63,291 nt of DNA, from positions 1 to 63,291 of the forward strand of contig JACPYV010000075.1 in NCBI GenBank assembly GCA_016195825.1, given 5' to 3'. This DNA comes from Burkholderiales bacterium (GTDB lineage: Bacteria; Pseudomonadota; Gammaproteobacteria; Burkholderiales; Burkholderiaceae_C). A model generated the notes under the pieces. It ran no database searches. It was not told where the DNA came from and was given only the letters and a program-made list of their open reading frames with translations. Below are positions 20,604 through 29,961 of this stretch, in pieces. Both the position numbers and the translations under genes were made by a program. Numbering within the stretch: the first letter of the stretch is position 1; every line of letters starts with the position of its first letter.

Positions 20604-23186
20604 TTGCAAGCATCCATGAATCTGGGCCTCGCGCCTGGGGAAGACATCGAAGCCTTCTGGCGCCGCGTCGCGGCCGTCAGCGCCGACTGGCTGGGGGCCC
20701 AGGGCGCTGCCGTGCGCGACGCCGTGCTGCTGTTGCCCTTCGCCCAGCAGATCGCGCCCGCGCGCCGCGCCTGGCTGGCCCAGGGTGGCTGGCAGCCGCG
20801 CATCACGACCAGCCACAGCCTGGCCTCGGCGCTGGGGCCTACGGCGCTGGCTGCGCCAGATCAGCTCTCGGGTGATGCCGCCATCGATGCATTCACGGCG
20901 GACCGCCTGCTGGCGGGGCAGAGCTGGGTACAGCCCCTCAAGCGCGACAGCCCGCGCGACTACCGCGTGGCGCTCTCCCGCCTTGTCGACACCGCCCAGG
21001 CGCTGGCCCGGGCCGCCGCCCAGGTGCCGCCGGCTGAACGGCCCGCGTTCCTGGATGCCGCCAGCCAGCGGCTCGCGGCGCTGGACGCTGGTCCCGGCCT
21101 GCTGGAGCGGGCCCTGGCGCTGATCGCGCTGGCCTGGGTGGCGTCTGACGAACGTCGGCCAGCCACCGACACGCTGTTCACGCTGCGCCCCAGCGCTTGG
21201 ATCTGGCTGCGAGCCGGCGGGCCGGATTTGCTGGCTGAGGCGCTGCTGGCGCGGGACGTGCCGGCGCTGTGCCTGGACGCCGAGCTGGATCTCGACCGTG
21301 CCTGGGCCGGCTTCACGCCCGCCGCGCGCGTGGAGGAGGCGGTGGCGCCGGACTTCGAGGCGCTGGCCGAGCAGACCGCCACGGCCGTCGTGCAGCACCT
21401 CAACGCGGGTCGTCGACCAGTGGCCTTGCTCGCGCAGGACCGCGTCGTCATCCGCCGCGTGCGTGCGCTGCTGGGCCGCCAGGGCGTGCCGGTGCACGAC
21501 GAGACCGGCTGGACGCTGGCCACCACGCCCGCCGCCGCCGCGCTGATGACCTTGCTGCGCGCGGCCCTGGCCGGCGGCGCGGTGGATGACTGGCTGGCCT
21601 GGCTGAAGTCGGCCCTGGCCGCAGGTTGGGATGCCGAAGGCTTGGCCGGCCTGGAGTCCCGCTGCCGCCGCTTCGGTTGGCGCCGGGCCGACCAGCTCGA
21701 TGCGGCCACGTTGCCGCCGACGGTCGGCGTGCTCTGGCAACGCGCACGGCGCCAGTTGGAGCCACTGGCCGGCGGCGTGCGTTCGCTGGGCGGCTGGCTG
21801 GCCGCGCTGGGCCAGGCGCTGAACGGTTTGGCGCCGCTGGCTGACGTGGAAGGCGGCGAGGCGCTGCTGGACACGCTGTGGATCTCCCGCAACCCCTGGG
21901 CCGGCAGCGCGCACGAGGCGGCGCTGGCGCAGACACGGCTGCGTCCCGACGAGTTCCTTGCCTGGGTGGATGACACGCTGGAAGCGGCGCAGTTCGAGCC
22001 AGAGGAGGAGGGGGCGGGGGTGGCTGAGGTGGTCATCACGCCGCTGGCGCGGGCCATGTTGCGGCCCTTCGGCGCCATCGTGCTGCCCGGCGCGGATGCG
22101 GCCACGCTGGGCCCGGTCAACCCCCAGGCCGGGCTGCTGGCTGATGCCGACGCTGCGGCGCTAGGCCTGCCCAGCCTTGCCGAACGTCGTGACGCCGAGG
22201 CCTTGGGTTTTGCGCAGCTGCTGCGTGCGCCGGTGCTGACGCTGCTGCGCTGCGCCTTCGCGGGCGCCGAGCCGCTGCCGGTCAGCCCGCTGCTGGAGCG
22301 GCTGGCCGGCGCAGCGGCGCGCGGTGGCCAGGGCCTGCAGGCCTGGGGCGACGATCGTGAGGTGTTGACACCCGCCGGGCTCCCGCAGCGCCGGGCGGCG
22401 GCTGATGCCCGCGGCCGCCTGCCCGCGGCACTGAGCGCCAGCGCCATCGAAGCGCTGCGCAACTGCCCCTACCAATTTTTCAGCCGTGTGCTGCTGGGCC
22501 TGCGCGAGACCGACGAGCTGGAGCAGGAGCCCGACAAGCGCGACTACGGCACCTGGTTGCACGCGGTGCTCAAGCGCTTCCACGAGGCGCGGGGCGAGGA
22601 CGACGTTGCCGCGTTGCGTGCCGCTGCCGAGGCGGAACTCACGCTGTTGGACGCGGCCGACTTCCTGCCCTTCTCGGCCGCCTTCGAGCGGCTGTGCTCG
22701 TCGTACCTGGCCTGGCTGGCCGAGACGGAGGCCGGCGGCCAGCGCTTTTCGGCCGGTGAGGTCGACCGCGACTGCCGGCCCTTCGCAGCGCCGCTGGACG
22801 CGCTGACGCTGCGTGGCCGCCTCGACCGCGTCGACGAATCACCCGGCGGCACCTGGCTGCTGGACTACAAGACCGGCGACGCCAAAGGGCTGAAGGAGAA
22901 GGTGGCGGCCAAGCTGGAAGACACCCAGCTCGCCACCTACGCCCTGCTCAGTGGCGCCGAGCCGGGCCTGCGCGCGGCCTATCTGGTGTTGGACGACGGC
23001 AAGGGCATCGCGCTGCTGCCGCATGCCGATGTCAGCGACACGGCACTTGCGCTGCGTGATGGCCTTCAGGCCGATCTCACCGAATTGCAGGCAGGCGCTC
23101 CTTTGCCGGCCCTGGGCGAAGGCAAGGTCTGCGAGTACTGCGAAGTCCGCGGCCTTTGCCGTCGTGATGATTGGAGTGTTGTGTGA
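20604..23186 (+). CDS. addB: AddB-like PD-(D/E)XK nuclease, double-strand break repair
   Basis: The 860-residue protein is the inactivated-helicase/nuclease partner of the next gene. A degenerate helicase-like region spans about residues 1-550. The carboxy-terminal nuclease has the motif D...LLDYKTGD ([12 protein letters not shown] then [12 protein letters not shown]). Four cysteines that could hold an iron-sulfur cluster are present: one in LRNCPYQFF and three in [10 protein letters not shown]. It should process double-strand breaks with AddA. TTG at 20604 has GGGAGG 6 bp upstream; ATG at 20616 is the alternative. The stop overlaps addA. Confidence 0.85.
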   Translation: MQASMNLGLAPGEDIEAFWRRVAAVSADWLGAQGAAVRDAVLLLPFAQQIAPARRAWLAQGGWQPRITTSHSLASALGPTALAAPDQLSGDAAIDAFTADRLLAGQSWVQPLKRDSPRDYRVALSRLVDTAQALARAAAQVPPAERPAFLDAASQRLAALDAGPGLLERALALIALAWVASDERRPATDTLFTLRPSAWIWLRAGGPDLLAEALLARDVPALCLDAELDLDRAWAGFTPAARVEEAVAPDFEALAEQTATAVVQHLNAGRRPVALLAQDRVVIRRVRALLGRQGVPVHDETGWTLATTPAAAALMTLLRAALAGGAVDDWLAWLKSALAAGWDAEGLAGLESRCRRFGWRRADQLDAATLPPTVGVLWQRARRQLEPLAGGVRSLGGWLAALGQALNGLAPLADVEGGEALLDTLWISRNPWAGSAHEAALAQTRLRPDEFLAWVDDTLEAAQFEPEEEGAGVAEVVITPLARAMLRPFGAIVLPGADAATLGPVNPQAGLLADADAAALGLPSLAERRDAEALGFAQLLRAPVLTLLRCAFAGAEPLPVSPLLERLAGAAARGGQGLQAWGDDREVLTPAGLPQRRAAADARGRLPAALSASAIEALRNCPYQFFSRVLLGLRETDELEQEPDKRDYGTWLHAVLKRFHEARGEDDVAALRAAAEAELTLLDAADFLPFSAAFERLCSSYLAWLAETEAGGQRFSAGEVDRDCRPFAAPLDALTLRGRLDRVDESPGGTWLLDYKTGDAKGLKEKVAAKLEDTQLATYALLSGAEPGLRAAYLVLDDGKGIALLPHADVSDTALALRDGLQADLTELQAGAPLPALGEGKVCEYCEVRGLCRRDDWSVV

Positions 23187-26100
23187 GCGCCGCCGAACTT
23201 GCCTACTGGGCCGACGGCCAACGCGTTCCGCGCGAGCGCTTCTACGCGCTGGCCTGTGACCCGTCGCGCAGCATCGTCGTGGAAGCCTGCGCCGGCGCCG
23301 GCAAGACCTGGATGCTGGTGTCGCGCATCCTGCGCGCGCTGCTGGCCGGCGCCGAACCGCAGCAGATCGTGGCCATTACCTTCACCCGCAAGGCTGCTGG
23401 CGAGATGCGCCAGCGCCTGGCCGAATGGCTGGCCGAGTTTGCGCAGGCGGGCGAAGGCGACCAGCTTGCGGCGCTGCGCCAGCGCGGGGTGGCCGACGCC
23501 GACGCAGCGACGCTGCGGCCCCGGCTGGCGGGCCTGCAGACCGAGTTGCTGCGCGGCGGCCGGACCGTGGAGGTACGCACCTTCCACGGTTGGTTCTCGC
23601 AGCTGCTGCGCGCGGCGCCGCTGGCCTTCCTGCAGGCTCAGGGCATTGCGCCTGAGCTGCAGTTGGTCGAGGATGAAGAGGAGCTGATGCCCACGCTGTG
23701 GCGGCGCTTCCACGTCGCGGTGCTGGCGGACGAGGCGCTGCGGGCCGACTTCCAGGCGCTGACGCAGTCACGCGGTCGCTTCAACCTGCGCGAATGGCTG
23801 CTGGGCGCCTTTGCCAAGCGCGTAGAGCTGCGGCTGGCTGAAGGCGCGGGCGTGCTGGAGAGCAGCCTGCCCGGTGCCGTGGACCTGCTGGGCACCACGC
23901 CCGAGCTGTTCTTCGGTCATCTGCTCGAGCCGTTGAAGGCGCTGGCCCGACAGCTGGGCGCCGCCAAGGGCAAGAAGGCGCAGGACGCTGCCGCGGCGCT
24001 GGAGCAAGCCGAGGACTTCGACGCCGCCTTTGCCGCGCTGTTCACGCTCAAGGCCGAGCCGCGCAAGCTGGGTGTCGACAGCCCGGACCTGGACGAGCTG
24101 GGCGACGAGCTGCTGCGCCTGCGCGCCGCCATCCTCCAGCAACGCGCGGCCGACGAACACGTCGCGATGCGCCGCCTGGCCCTGGTGCTGGTGGACGCCT
24201 TCGACGCGTTGAAGCGCGAGCGCGGCCTGGTCGACATGAACGACCTGGAGCGCGGTGCGCTGGCGCTGCTGGCTGACGCCCAGACCGCTGGCTGGGTGCA
24301 GCAGCGCCTGGATGCGCAGGTGCGCCATCTGCTCATCGACGAATTCCAGGACACCAGCCCGCTGCAATGGCAGGCGCTGCACGGCTGGTTGTCGGCGTAT
24401 GCCGGCGCGGGCGGCGGGGCGGCGCCGTCGGTCTTCATCGTGGGCGACCCCAAGCAAAGCATCTACCGCTTCCGCCGGGCGGATCCGCGCGTGTTCGCGG
24501 CGGCGCAAGGCTTCGTCTGCGACGGGCTTGCCGGCGTGCGCCTGGCCTGCGACCACACGCGGCGCAACGCGCCCGAGGTGCTGGTGTCCGTCAACGCGGC
24601 CTTCGACAGCGCGCAGCGCGCCGGGGCCTACCAGGGCTTTCGCGTGCACACGACCGAGGTGGCCGGGGTGGACGAACTGGCCGGCCTATGGTCGCTGGAT
24701 GCCGAGGTGATCGCGGCGCCGGCCCAGGACGACGCCGACCCGCTGCGCTGGCGCCCCAGCCTGACCGAGGCCCGCCACGAGGCCGAGGTCAGCCGCCGCG
24801 CACCCGAGTGCGAGCGTGTCTGCGCGGCCATCGTGGGCCTGCTGCAGGCGCGTCCCGAGCTTAAGCCCGGCGACCTCTTCGTGCTGGCCCGCAAGCGCGA
24901 TCCGCTGCGCCAGCTCAGCGCGGCGCTGACGGCCGCCGGCGTGCCGCACGCGGCGCCCGAGGAGCAGCCGCTTGCCGAGCTGCCCGATGTGGCCGACCTG
25001 CTGGCGCTGCTGGACGTGCTGGCCTCGCCAGGCCACGACTTGTCGCTGGCCCGTGCGCTGCGCAGCCCGCTGTTCGGCGTCGACGAGGCCGACCTGCTGG
25101 TGCTGGCCGAGGCGGCCGGGACGGCCCAGTGGCTGGGCCACGAGCCCGCCGAGCGCCGCTCCTGGTGGGACGCGCTGCAAGGCCTGGCGGCAGCCGGCCC
25201 GGTGCTTGCGCGCGCCAAAGGGCTGCTGCAGGGCTGGGCCGAGCAGGCCCGCCAGCGCACGCCGCACGAGCTGCTGGACCGCATCATCCACGAGGGCGAG
25301 TTGCTCGCGCGCATCGCTGCAGCCGTTCCGGCGGCGGATGCGGCCGTGCGGCTGCAGAGCGTGCAGGCGCTGCTGCGCGCCGCGCTGGACCTGGACGGTG
25401 GCCGCTACGCCCAGCTCTACGGATTCGTGCGGGCGCTGAAGAGCCGGCCCGTGAAGTTCGTGCCGGCCGCCGCGCCCGACGCGGTGCAGTTGCTGACCAT
25501 CCACGGCGCCAAGGGTCTCGAGGCCCAGGTCGTCTTCCTGCTTGACACCGATGCCGCGCCGCCCAAGGCCGAGACGCTGGGCCTGCTGCTGGACTGGCCG
25601 GTGGGCCAGCCCGCGCCGCGCCGCGCGGCCTTCCTGGCGTCCGAGGCCAAGCCGCCGCCGTCGCTGCAGGCGCTCGTGGACGAGGAGCGCGCCGAGCGCG
25701 AACGCGAGGAGCTCAACGGCTTGTACGTGGCCCTGACGCGGGCTCGGCGCGCGCTGGTGCTCAGCCACACGCCCGGCCGCAGCCAGGCGACGAGCTGGTG
25801 GGATCGGCTGAAGCCACTGGCGCGCCGCTGGCCCCTGCCGATGACGCCGGGCGCTCGGGCCGACACCACGCAGCCGCAGCTCGCGCCCTTGCCACGCTGG
25901 CAGCCCCCGCCGCCCGTGGCCCAGCGCGATGGCACCGCCCGTGACGAACGGCTGGCCCGCGTCGGTGAAGCCTTGCACCGCGTGCTGGAGTGGGCCTCGG
26001 CGCCGGGGCAGACCCAGCCGTTGGCAGCGCTGATGGCCTCCGCCTCGCAAGCCTTCGGCCTGGACGCCAAGGCCCGTAAACGTCTGGCCCAGGCGGCGCA

Positions 26101-26407
26101 GGCCATCCTGGCCAGCGCGGACTGCCGGCCTTTCTTCGATCCGGACCGGCTGCACTGGGCCGGCAACGAGGTGGCCGTGGGACAGGGCCCTGACGCTGAC
26201 AAGGACCAGCGCATCGACCGCCTGGTGCTGCTGGACGACGGCTGCTGGTGGGTGCTGGACTACAAGCTGGGCGCCACGCCGGAGCACGAACCGGCCTATC
26301 TGGCGCAGATGCGCGGCTATGTCGCCGCGGTGCAGATGTTGCAGCCAGGCGAGCCCGTTCGAGCTGCTTTGATCAGCGGAACCGGGCGCTTCATTCAAGT
26401 CAGCTAG
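23183..26407 (+). CDS. addA: AddA-like UvrD-family helicase-nuclease
   Basis: The 1074-residue protein combines a superfamily 1A helicase with a RecB-type nuclease. Walker A is ACAGAGKTWML near residue 40. Motif II/III shows DEFQDTSPLQ and GDPKQSIYRFRRAD, motif V/VI includes TIHGAKGLEAQVVFL and YVALTRARRALV. The carboxy-terminal nuclease has RIDRLVLL then WWVLDYKLG. With AddB it would resect double-strand breaks for RecA, in place of RecBCD. The start GTG at 23183 overlaps the addB stop (GTGTGA); an upstream TTG at 23171 is less likely. The tRNA-Pro gene lies 15 bp downstream. Confidence 0.88.
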   Translation: MSAAELAYWADGQRVPRERFYALACDPSRSIVVEACAGAGKTWMLVSRILRALLAGAEPQQIVAITFTRKAAGEMRQRLAEWLAEFAQAGEGDQLAALRQRGVADADAATLRPRLAGLQTELLRGGRTVEVRTFHGWFSQLLRAAPLAFLQAQGIAPELQLVEDEEELMPTLWRRFHVAVLADEALRADFQALTQSRGRFNLREWLLGAFAKRVELRLAEGAGVLESSLPGAVDLLGTTPELFFGHLLEPLKALARQLGAAKGKKAQDAAAALEQAEDFDAAFAALFTLKAEPRKLGVDSPDLDELGDELLRLRAAILQQRAADEHVAMRRLALVLVDAFDALKRERGLVDMNDLERGALALLADAQTAGWVQQRLDAQVRHLLIDEFQDTSPLQWQALHGWLSAYAGAGGGAAPSVFIVGDPKQSIYRFRRADPRVFAAAQGFVCDGLAGVRLACDHTRRNAPEVLVSVNAAFDSAQRAGAYQGFRVHTTEVAGVDELAGLWSLDAEVIAAPAQDDADPLRWRPSLTEARHEAEVSRRAPECERVCAAIVGLLQARPELKPGDLFVLARKRDPLRQLSAALTAAGVPHAAPEEQPLAELPDVADLLALLDVLASPGHDLSLARALRSPLFGVDEADLLVLAEAAGTAQWLGHEPAERRSWWDALQGLAAAGPVLARAKGLLQGWAEQARQRTPHELLDRIIHEGELLARIAAAVPAADAAVRLQSVQALLRAALDLDGGRYAQLYGFVRALKSRPVKFVPAAAPDAVQLLTIHGAKGLEAQVVFLLDTDAAPPKAETLGLLLDWPVGQPAPRRAAFLASEAKPPPSLQALVDEERAEREREELNGLYVALTRARRALVLSHTPGRSQATSWWDRLKPLARRWPLPMTPGARADTTQPQLAPLPRWQPPPPVAQRDGTARDERLARVGEALHRVLEWASAPGQTQPLAALMASASQAFGLDAKARKRLAQAAQAILASADCRPFFDPDRLHWAGNEVAVGQGPDADKDQRIDRLVLLDDGCWWVLDYKLGATPEHEPAYLAQMRGYVAAVQMLQPGEPVRAALISGTGRFIQVS

Positions 26408-26422
26408 AATAGCGGGCTTGAT

Positions 26423-26499
26423 CGGGGCGTAGCGCAGCCTGGTAGCGCATCTGCTTTGGGAGCAGAGGGTCGCGAGTTCGAATCCCGCCGCCCCGACCA
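26423..26499 (+). tRNA. tRNA-Pro (anticodon TGG)
   Basis: The 77-nt gene folds into a full cloverleaf. The acceptor stem is CGGGGCG/CGCCCCG. The anticodon stem TCTGC/GCAGA holds loop TTTGGGA, with anticodon TGG at 26457-26459. The T-arm loop is TTCGAAT. The 3' CCA is encoded. It reads proline codons CCA and CCG. Confidence 0.95.
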
Positions 26500-26511
26500 A
26501 ACCTTTTCGAC

Positions 26512-26553
26512 AACCCGCCGCTGGCCTTGTGCCACCGGCGGGTTTGTTTTTTT
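26512..26553 (+). terminator. Intrinsic terminator after tRNA-Pro
   Basis: AACCCGCCG (26512-26520) pairs with CGGCGGGTT (26536-26544), followed by T, G and seven T. It is a strong terminator for the tRNA transcript. Confidence 0.85.
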
Positions 26554-26626
26554 GAGGCCCCCGCATCCGGGGCGCGCTGTGAAGCCCCCCGCATGAGGGG
26601 GCCTGGACCCGAGGGCATCCCCCGAA

Positions 26627-26646
26627 GGCCGACCGAGCGGTCGGCC
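26627..26646. repeat. 9-bp perfect inverted repeat upstream of the OPT transporter
   Basis: GGCCGACCG and CGGTCGGCC are separated by AG. It lies in a 153-bp non-coding stretch that also holds GC-rich alternating CCCCC/GGGGG arms (26558-26602). No T-run follows, so it is not a standard terminator. It may be a transcript hairpin or dispersed repeat. Confidence 0.5.
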
Positions 26647-26706
26647 AGGACAATCCCGGGCTTTTGCTGCAACCCCCGGCGCCGCCACAAGCGGCGCCCG
26701 AGACCC

Positions 26707-28695
26707 ATGGCACTCCAACACCTGACCGACGAGCAGATCGCCACCTGGACCCGCGCCCAAAAGGACGAGTGGTGGTTCAAAAACATCTTCCGCGGCGACA
26801 TGGCCCAACTGACGCTGCGCTCGGGCTTCACCGGCTTCCTGCTCGGCGGCATCCTGTCGGCCACCGGCCTGTACATCGGCGCCAAGACCGGCATTGCCGT
26901 CGGCGTGGGTCTGACCTCAGTGATCCTGGCCTTCGCGCTGTTCCGCGCGCTGCACGCCAGTGGCATGGCGGCGGACTACACGATCCTCGAGAACAACTGC
27001 ACTCAATCCATCGCGACCGCGTCGGGCTACGTCGTTACGCCGCTGTTCTCCAGCCTGGTGGCCTACATGATGGTGACCGGCGTCATCCCGCCGTGGTGGC
27101 AGCTGATGCTGTGGATCTTCGTCATCTCGGTGCTCGGCGTGCTGATCGCCTTCCCGCTTAAGCGCCGCTTCATCAACGAGGACCAGGCCCCCTTCCCGGA
27201 AGGGCGCGCCTGCGGCGTGGTGCTGGATTCGCTGTACCACGGCGCTGGTGACGAAGGCATCTTCAAAGCCAAGCTGTTGGGCGTCGTGTCAGGCGTGACG
27301 GCGCTGTACCAGGCCATCGTCAGCGACGGCTGGATGAAGCTGGTGCAATTCAAGATCCTGATGCTGGACAAATGGGCCGGCGTGACCGAGCCCTGGCATT
27401 TCCACGAGCGCCTGGACGACTACTACTACAGCTGGGCCGCCAAAGCCGGCGGCCTCATCCCCAGCATCCTGGGCACCGACATCCGTCAGCTGGGCCTGCG
27501 CTTGACGCTGGATGCGGCCATGCTGGGCGTTGGCGGCCTGATGGGCATCGCGGTGGCGACGAGCTGTTTCCTGGGCGCCTTTATCAACTTCATCGTGCTC
27601 GCGCCGATGATGATCCAGGCCGGCGACATTGCGCCGCGGATCGGCGCTAACGGCGCGCTGATCCCGCTAAACCGTGCCGAGATCGTCAACCAGTGGTCGC
27701 TGTGGTGGGGCGTGACGATGATGGTCGTCGGCGCGCTGGTGGGCCTGCTGGCAAAACCCGAGATCTTCACCAGCGCCTTCAAGCGCAAGAGCCCGGCGGC
27801 CAAGGCCCAGTCCAAGGCCGGCGACGACCTGCTCAAGCACATCGAAGTGCCACTGTGGATCTCCTGGATCGGCGTGCCGGTGCTGGGCCTGTTCGGCAGC
27901 TACATCACCCACGCCTTCTTCGGCGTGCCGCTGTGGCTGGCGCTGATCTCGCTGCCGCTGATCTTCGTGCTGACCATCATCTGCACGAACTCCATGGCGC
28001 TCACTTCGTGGACCCCCACGGGCTCGTTGTCCAAGATCACTCAGTTCACGATGGGTGCGCTGGACCGCAGCAACCCTGGCTCCAACCTGCTGCCCGCCGG
28101 CATGACGGCCGAGATCGCCTCCAACGCGGCCAACCTGCTGTCCGACATTAAGCCCGGCTACATGCTTGGCGGCAAGCCACGCCACCAGGCCATCGGCCAT
28201 GTCATCGGAAACCTCGCGGGCGTGCTGGTCTGCGTGCCGTTGTTCTTCCTGCTGTTCCTACAGCCCGACGCCAATGGAGTGCGCAGCGCGGCCACCATCG
28301 TGTCCGACCAGTTCGCAATGCCCGCGGCCCTGCAGTGGAAGGGCGTGGCCGAGATCATCGCCAAGGGTCTGAAGGGTCTGCCGACCTCGGCCCTGATCTC
28401 CATGGCCGTCGCCGCGTTTGCCGCCCTGGCCATGGAAGTGGCCCGCATCGTCACCAAGGGCCGCTTCGGCCTGTCGGCCGTGGCCGTGGGCCTGGGTGTC
28501 ACGTTGCCGCCCGAGTCAACCTTCGCCATGTTCGTCGGCGCGCTGATCTTCTGGCTCATGGCCAAGAAGCACAAGCAGGCCGGCACCCAAGGCCACCGCG
28601 TCTGGGTCGAAGGTATGGAGCCCATCTGCGCCGGCCTGATCTCCGGCGCCGCGCTGATGGGTATCGGCAACGCCATCATCAACGTGCTGATCTAA
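26707..28695 (+). CDS. OPT-family oligopeptide/metal-chelate transporter
   Basis: The 662-residue protein has about fourteen to sixteen hydrophobic membrane segments and matches the OPT superfamily, which moves peptides or metal complexes with protons. Visible motifs include the EDQAPFPEGRACGVVL loop typical of bacterial OPT proteins and SGFTGFLLGGILSATGLYIGAKTG near the amino terminus (split here by residue 30-55). The substrate cannot be told from sequence. The ATG at 26707 is chosen because upstream in-frame sequence falls in repeat-rich non-coding DNA. tRNA-Arg begins 10 bp after the stop. Confidence 0.85.
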   Translation: MALQHLTDEQIATWTRAQKDEWWFKNIFRGDMAQLTLRSGFTGFLLGGILSATGLYIGAKTGIAVGVGLTSVILAFALFRALHASGMAADYTILENNCTQSIATASGYVVTPLFSSLVAYMMVTGVIPPWWQLMLWIFVISVLGVLIAFPLKRRFINEDQAPFPEGRACGVVLDSLYHGAGDEGIFKAKLLGVVSGVTALYQAIVSDGWMKLVQFKILMLDKWAGVTEPWHFHERLDDYYYSWAAKAGGLIPSILGTDIRQLGLRLTLDAAMLGVGGLMGIAVATSCFLGAFINFIVLAPMMIQAGDIAPRIGANGALIPLNRAEIVNQWSLWWGVTMMVVGALVGLLAKPEIFTSAFKRKSPAAKAQSKAGDDLLKHIEVPLWISWIGVPVLGLFGSYITHAFFGVPLWLALISLPLIFVLTIICTNSMALTSWTPTGSLSKITQFTMGALDRSNPGSNLLPAGMTAEIASNAANLLSDIKPGYMLGGKPRHQAIGHVIGNLAGVLVCVPLFFLLFLQPDANGVRSAATIVSDQFAMPAALQWKGVAEIIAKGLKGLPTSALISMAVAAFAALAMEVARIVTKGRFGLSAVAVGLGVTLPPESTFAMFVGALIFWLMAKKHKQAGTQGHRVWVEGMEPICAGLISGAALMGIGNAIINVLI

Positions 28696-28705
28696 TGCGC
28701 ACCCG

Positions 28706-28782
28706 CCGACCGTAGCTCAACCGGATAGAGCACCCGCCTTCTAAGCGGGCGGTTACAGGTTCGATTCCTGTCGGTCGGGCCA
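28706..28782 (+). tRNA. tRNA-Arg (anticodon TCT)
   Basis: The 77-nt gene forms a cloverleaf. The acceptor stem is CCGACCG/CGGTCGG. The anticodon stem CCCGC/GCGGG holds loop CTTCTAA, with anticodon TCT at 28740-28742. The T-arm is ACAGG-TTCGATT-CCTGT. CCA is encoded. It reads AGA/AGG codons, rare in this high-GC genome. Confidence 0.94.
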
Positions 28783-28807
28783 TTCACAGGCGCCCGGCCC
28801 AGCTGAC

Positions 28808-29494
28808 TCAGGCCAGCCGGGCCAGCATCGTCGCTTCGGTTGCTTCGTCCCATGCCAACGGGTAGAGGCTGCGCGCCGAACCCAGCGACTCGGGGTGGCC
28901 GCCCCAGAGCGAGATCTGCTCACGCACGGTGGCGAAGTCGATGCTCATCAGCACGGCTGGTGCATTCACGCGCGGGTTGTTGCGGGCGGCGGTGAAGGGC
29001 ACCAGGCCCAGGCAGCGGCGATAAAAGCCCACGTGGCGCGGATTGACCTCGATGACCAGGCGGTCGCAGCGCGCGCGCCGGTGAGCGTGCAGATAGCCGA
29101 GGTGAAAGATCTGGGCCAGCACGCGCTTGGCGTCGTGGGAATGCTTGTCCACTGCCAGGCCGCCGAACTCGCTGAGCTTCACGCCTTGTGCGCGCCAGTC
29201 ATTCAGTTCGGCCGCGAACAGCAGGTCGGCGTGCAAGCCGCCCGCGCCATCGAAGCGCACCGACAGCGTGCCGACGATGCTGTCACCGTCTCGTGCCGTG
29301 CAGACGACGTCGCCGGACTCGTTGCGGCTGCTGTAGCGCTCGCGCGTCACTGCCAGGCCGCGGTCGCTGTAGCGGCGCTCGACGAGGTCGAGCGCATCGC
29401 CGTCCAGGCCGCCGAAACCACTGTCCAGCGCCAACGGTTCGCGGTCGAAGGGTTGCGATGGCGAACCGCGCCTTGCTTCATAGACCGGGATCAT
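28808..29494 (-). CDS. FeeM-like N-acyl amino acid synthase (GNAT fold)
   Basis: The 228-residue protein matches the FeeM-type N-acyl amino acid synthase family, GNAT-fold enzymes related to autoinducer synthases that link fatty acids from acyl-ACP to amino acids. Recognisable are the FGGLAVDKHSHDAKRVLAQ and DRLVIEVNPRHVGFYRRCLG segments, the latter being the family's carboxy-terminal signature. Its acyl chain and amino acid are unknown. The start at 29494 is favoured by an upstream GAGGA; an ATG five codons earlier is possible. The gene stands alone, with no acyl-carrier gene beside it, and is divergent from the non-coding region 29510-29961. Confidence 0.65.
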   Translation of the reverse strand: MIPVYEARRGSPSQPFDREPLALDSGFGGLDGDALDLVERRYSDRGLAVTRERYSSRNESGDVVCTARDGDSIVGTLSVRFDGAGGLHADLLFAAELNDWRAQGVKLSEFGGLAVDKHSHDAKRVLAQIFHLGYLHAHRRARCDRLVIEVNPRHVGFYRRCLGLVPFTAARNNPRVNAPAVLMSIDFATVREQISLWGGHPESLGSARSLYPLAWDEATEATMLARLA

Positions 29495-29509
29495 GGTGTG
29501 AATCCTCAT

Positions 29510-29723
29510 CGTTCAACTGCGCGAGGCGCGACTCTATGGGTCGCAGGCCGTGCTTTTCTGCCCCCTCACAGACCGATACACCGGACCCGAGCAGTCCATG
29601 AGATTTCTCACGCCAGGCCGCCCAGCCCATGGGGCGTTGTCCTACGAGACCTGGCGTCGCCCGGCCTGCCGTCCTACACCGGGCTGCCGCGCACCCCGCT
29701 ACATTGGTGTCGGGCCAAGGCCC
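29510..29723 (+). other. Non-coding stretch upstream of the stem-loop RNA candidate
   Basis: No gene is supported here. TTCAAC (29513-29518) and TATGGG (29536-29541), 17 bp apart, could be a weak plus-strand promoter. GCCCGG...CCGGGC around 29665-29690 may pair. If the stem-loops at 29724-29805 are the 3' end of an RNA, this stretch would hold its 5' part. Confidence 0.3.
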
Positions 29724-29805
29724 CCTGCTGTTCCTCCCTGAGCAGGCGTCCTCCGCGACAACGGAGGACGGATTTCGACCCCGGCCTCGCGCCGGGGTTT
29801 TTTTT
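29724..29805 (+). ncRNA. Candidate structured RNA: three consecutive stem-loops ending in a terminator
   Basis: Three hairpins follow one another without a reading frame. CCTGCT (29724-29729) pairs with AGCAGG (29741-29746). CGTCCTCCG (29747-29755) pairs with CGGAGGACG (29762-29770), 9 bp perfect. CCCCGGC (29779-29785) pairs with GCCGGGG (29791-29797), followed by eight T (29798-29805). This is how many small RNAs end. No open reading frame on this strand leads into the terminator; the neighbour upstream is divergent. It does not resemble 6S, 4.5S or tmRNA as far as I can see. Expression is unproven. Confidence 0.4.
29779..29805 (+). terminator. Strong intrinsic terminator with eight T
   Basis: A 7-bp stem CCCCGGC/GCCGGGG with a 5-nt loop is followed by TTTTTTTT. 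It is the third hairpin of the RNA candidate. Confidence 0.85.
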
Positions 29806-29807
29806 GG

Positions 29808-29890
29808 GTGCGCCCGGCAGGGCGCCGGATGCGGACTCGCACGTCCGGTGGTGTGAGAGGGCTGAGGGGGTGACCCTGACCCCGCTCAAT
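29808..29890 (+). mobile_element. Remnant of a group II intron (5' end joined to domains V-VI)
   Basis: The sequence begins GTGCGCCCGGCAGGGCG, the usual 5' end of bacterial group II introns. It passes at once into GCCGGATGCGGACTCGCACG and TCCGGTGGTGTGAGAGG, a domain V-like hairpin (GCCGGATGCG / CGCACGTCCGGT), then a GGGGGTGACCCTGACCCC stem like domain VI. The rest of domains I-IV and the reverse transcriptase are missing. It lies 2 bp after a terminator T-run, the preferred target of bacterial class C introns. The assignment is by memory of intron consensus and needs a covariance-model search. Confidence 0.45.
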
Positions 29891-29961
29891 CTGACGCATC
29901 CTTATGCGTCCCTAACACCGCCGTGAGCACAGTGGAGGCTTCTCCACCACCTGTGCTCCGT

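Noticed and set aside
20130..21914. Long upstream extension of thioredoxin
   Set aside because: The extension is antisense to addB; the normal thioredoxin start is at 20459.
26627..26646. Perfect palindrome as a terminator
   Set aside because: No T-run on either strand and it lies between a terminator and a gene start; listed only as a repeat.
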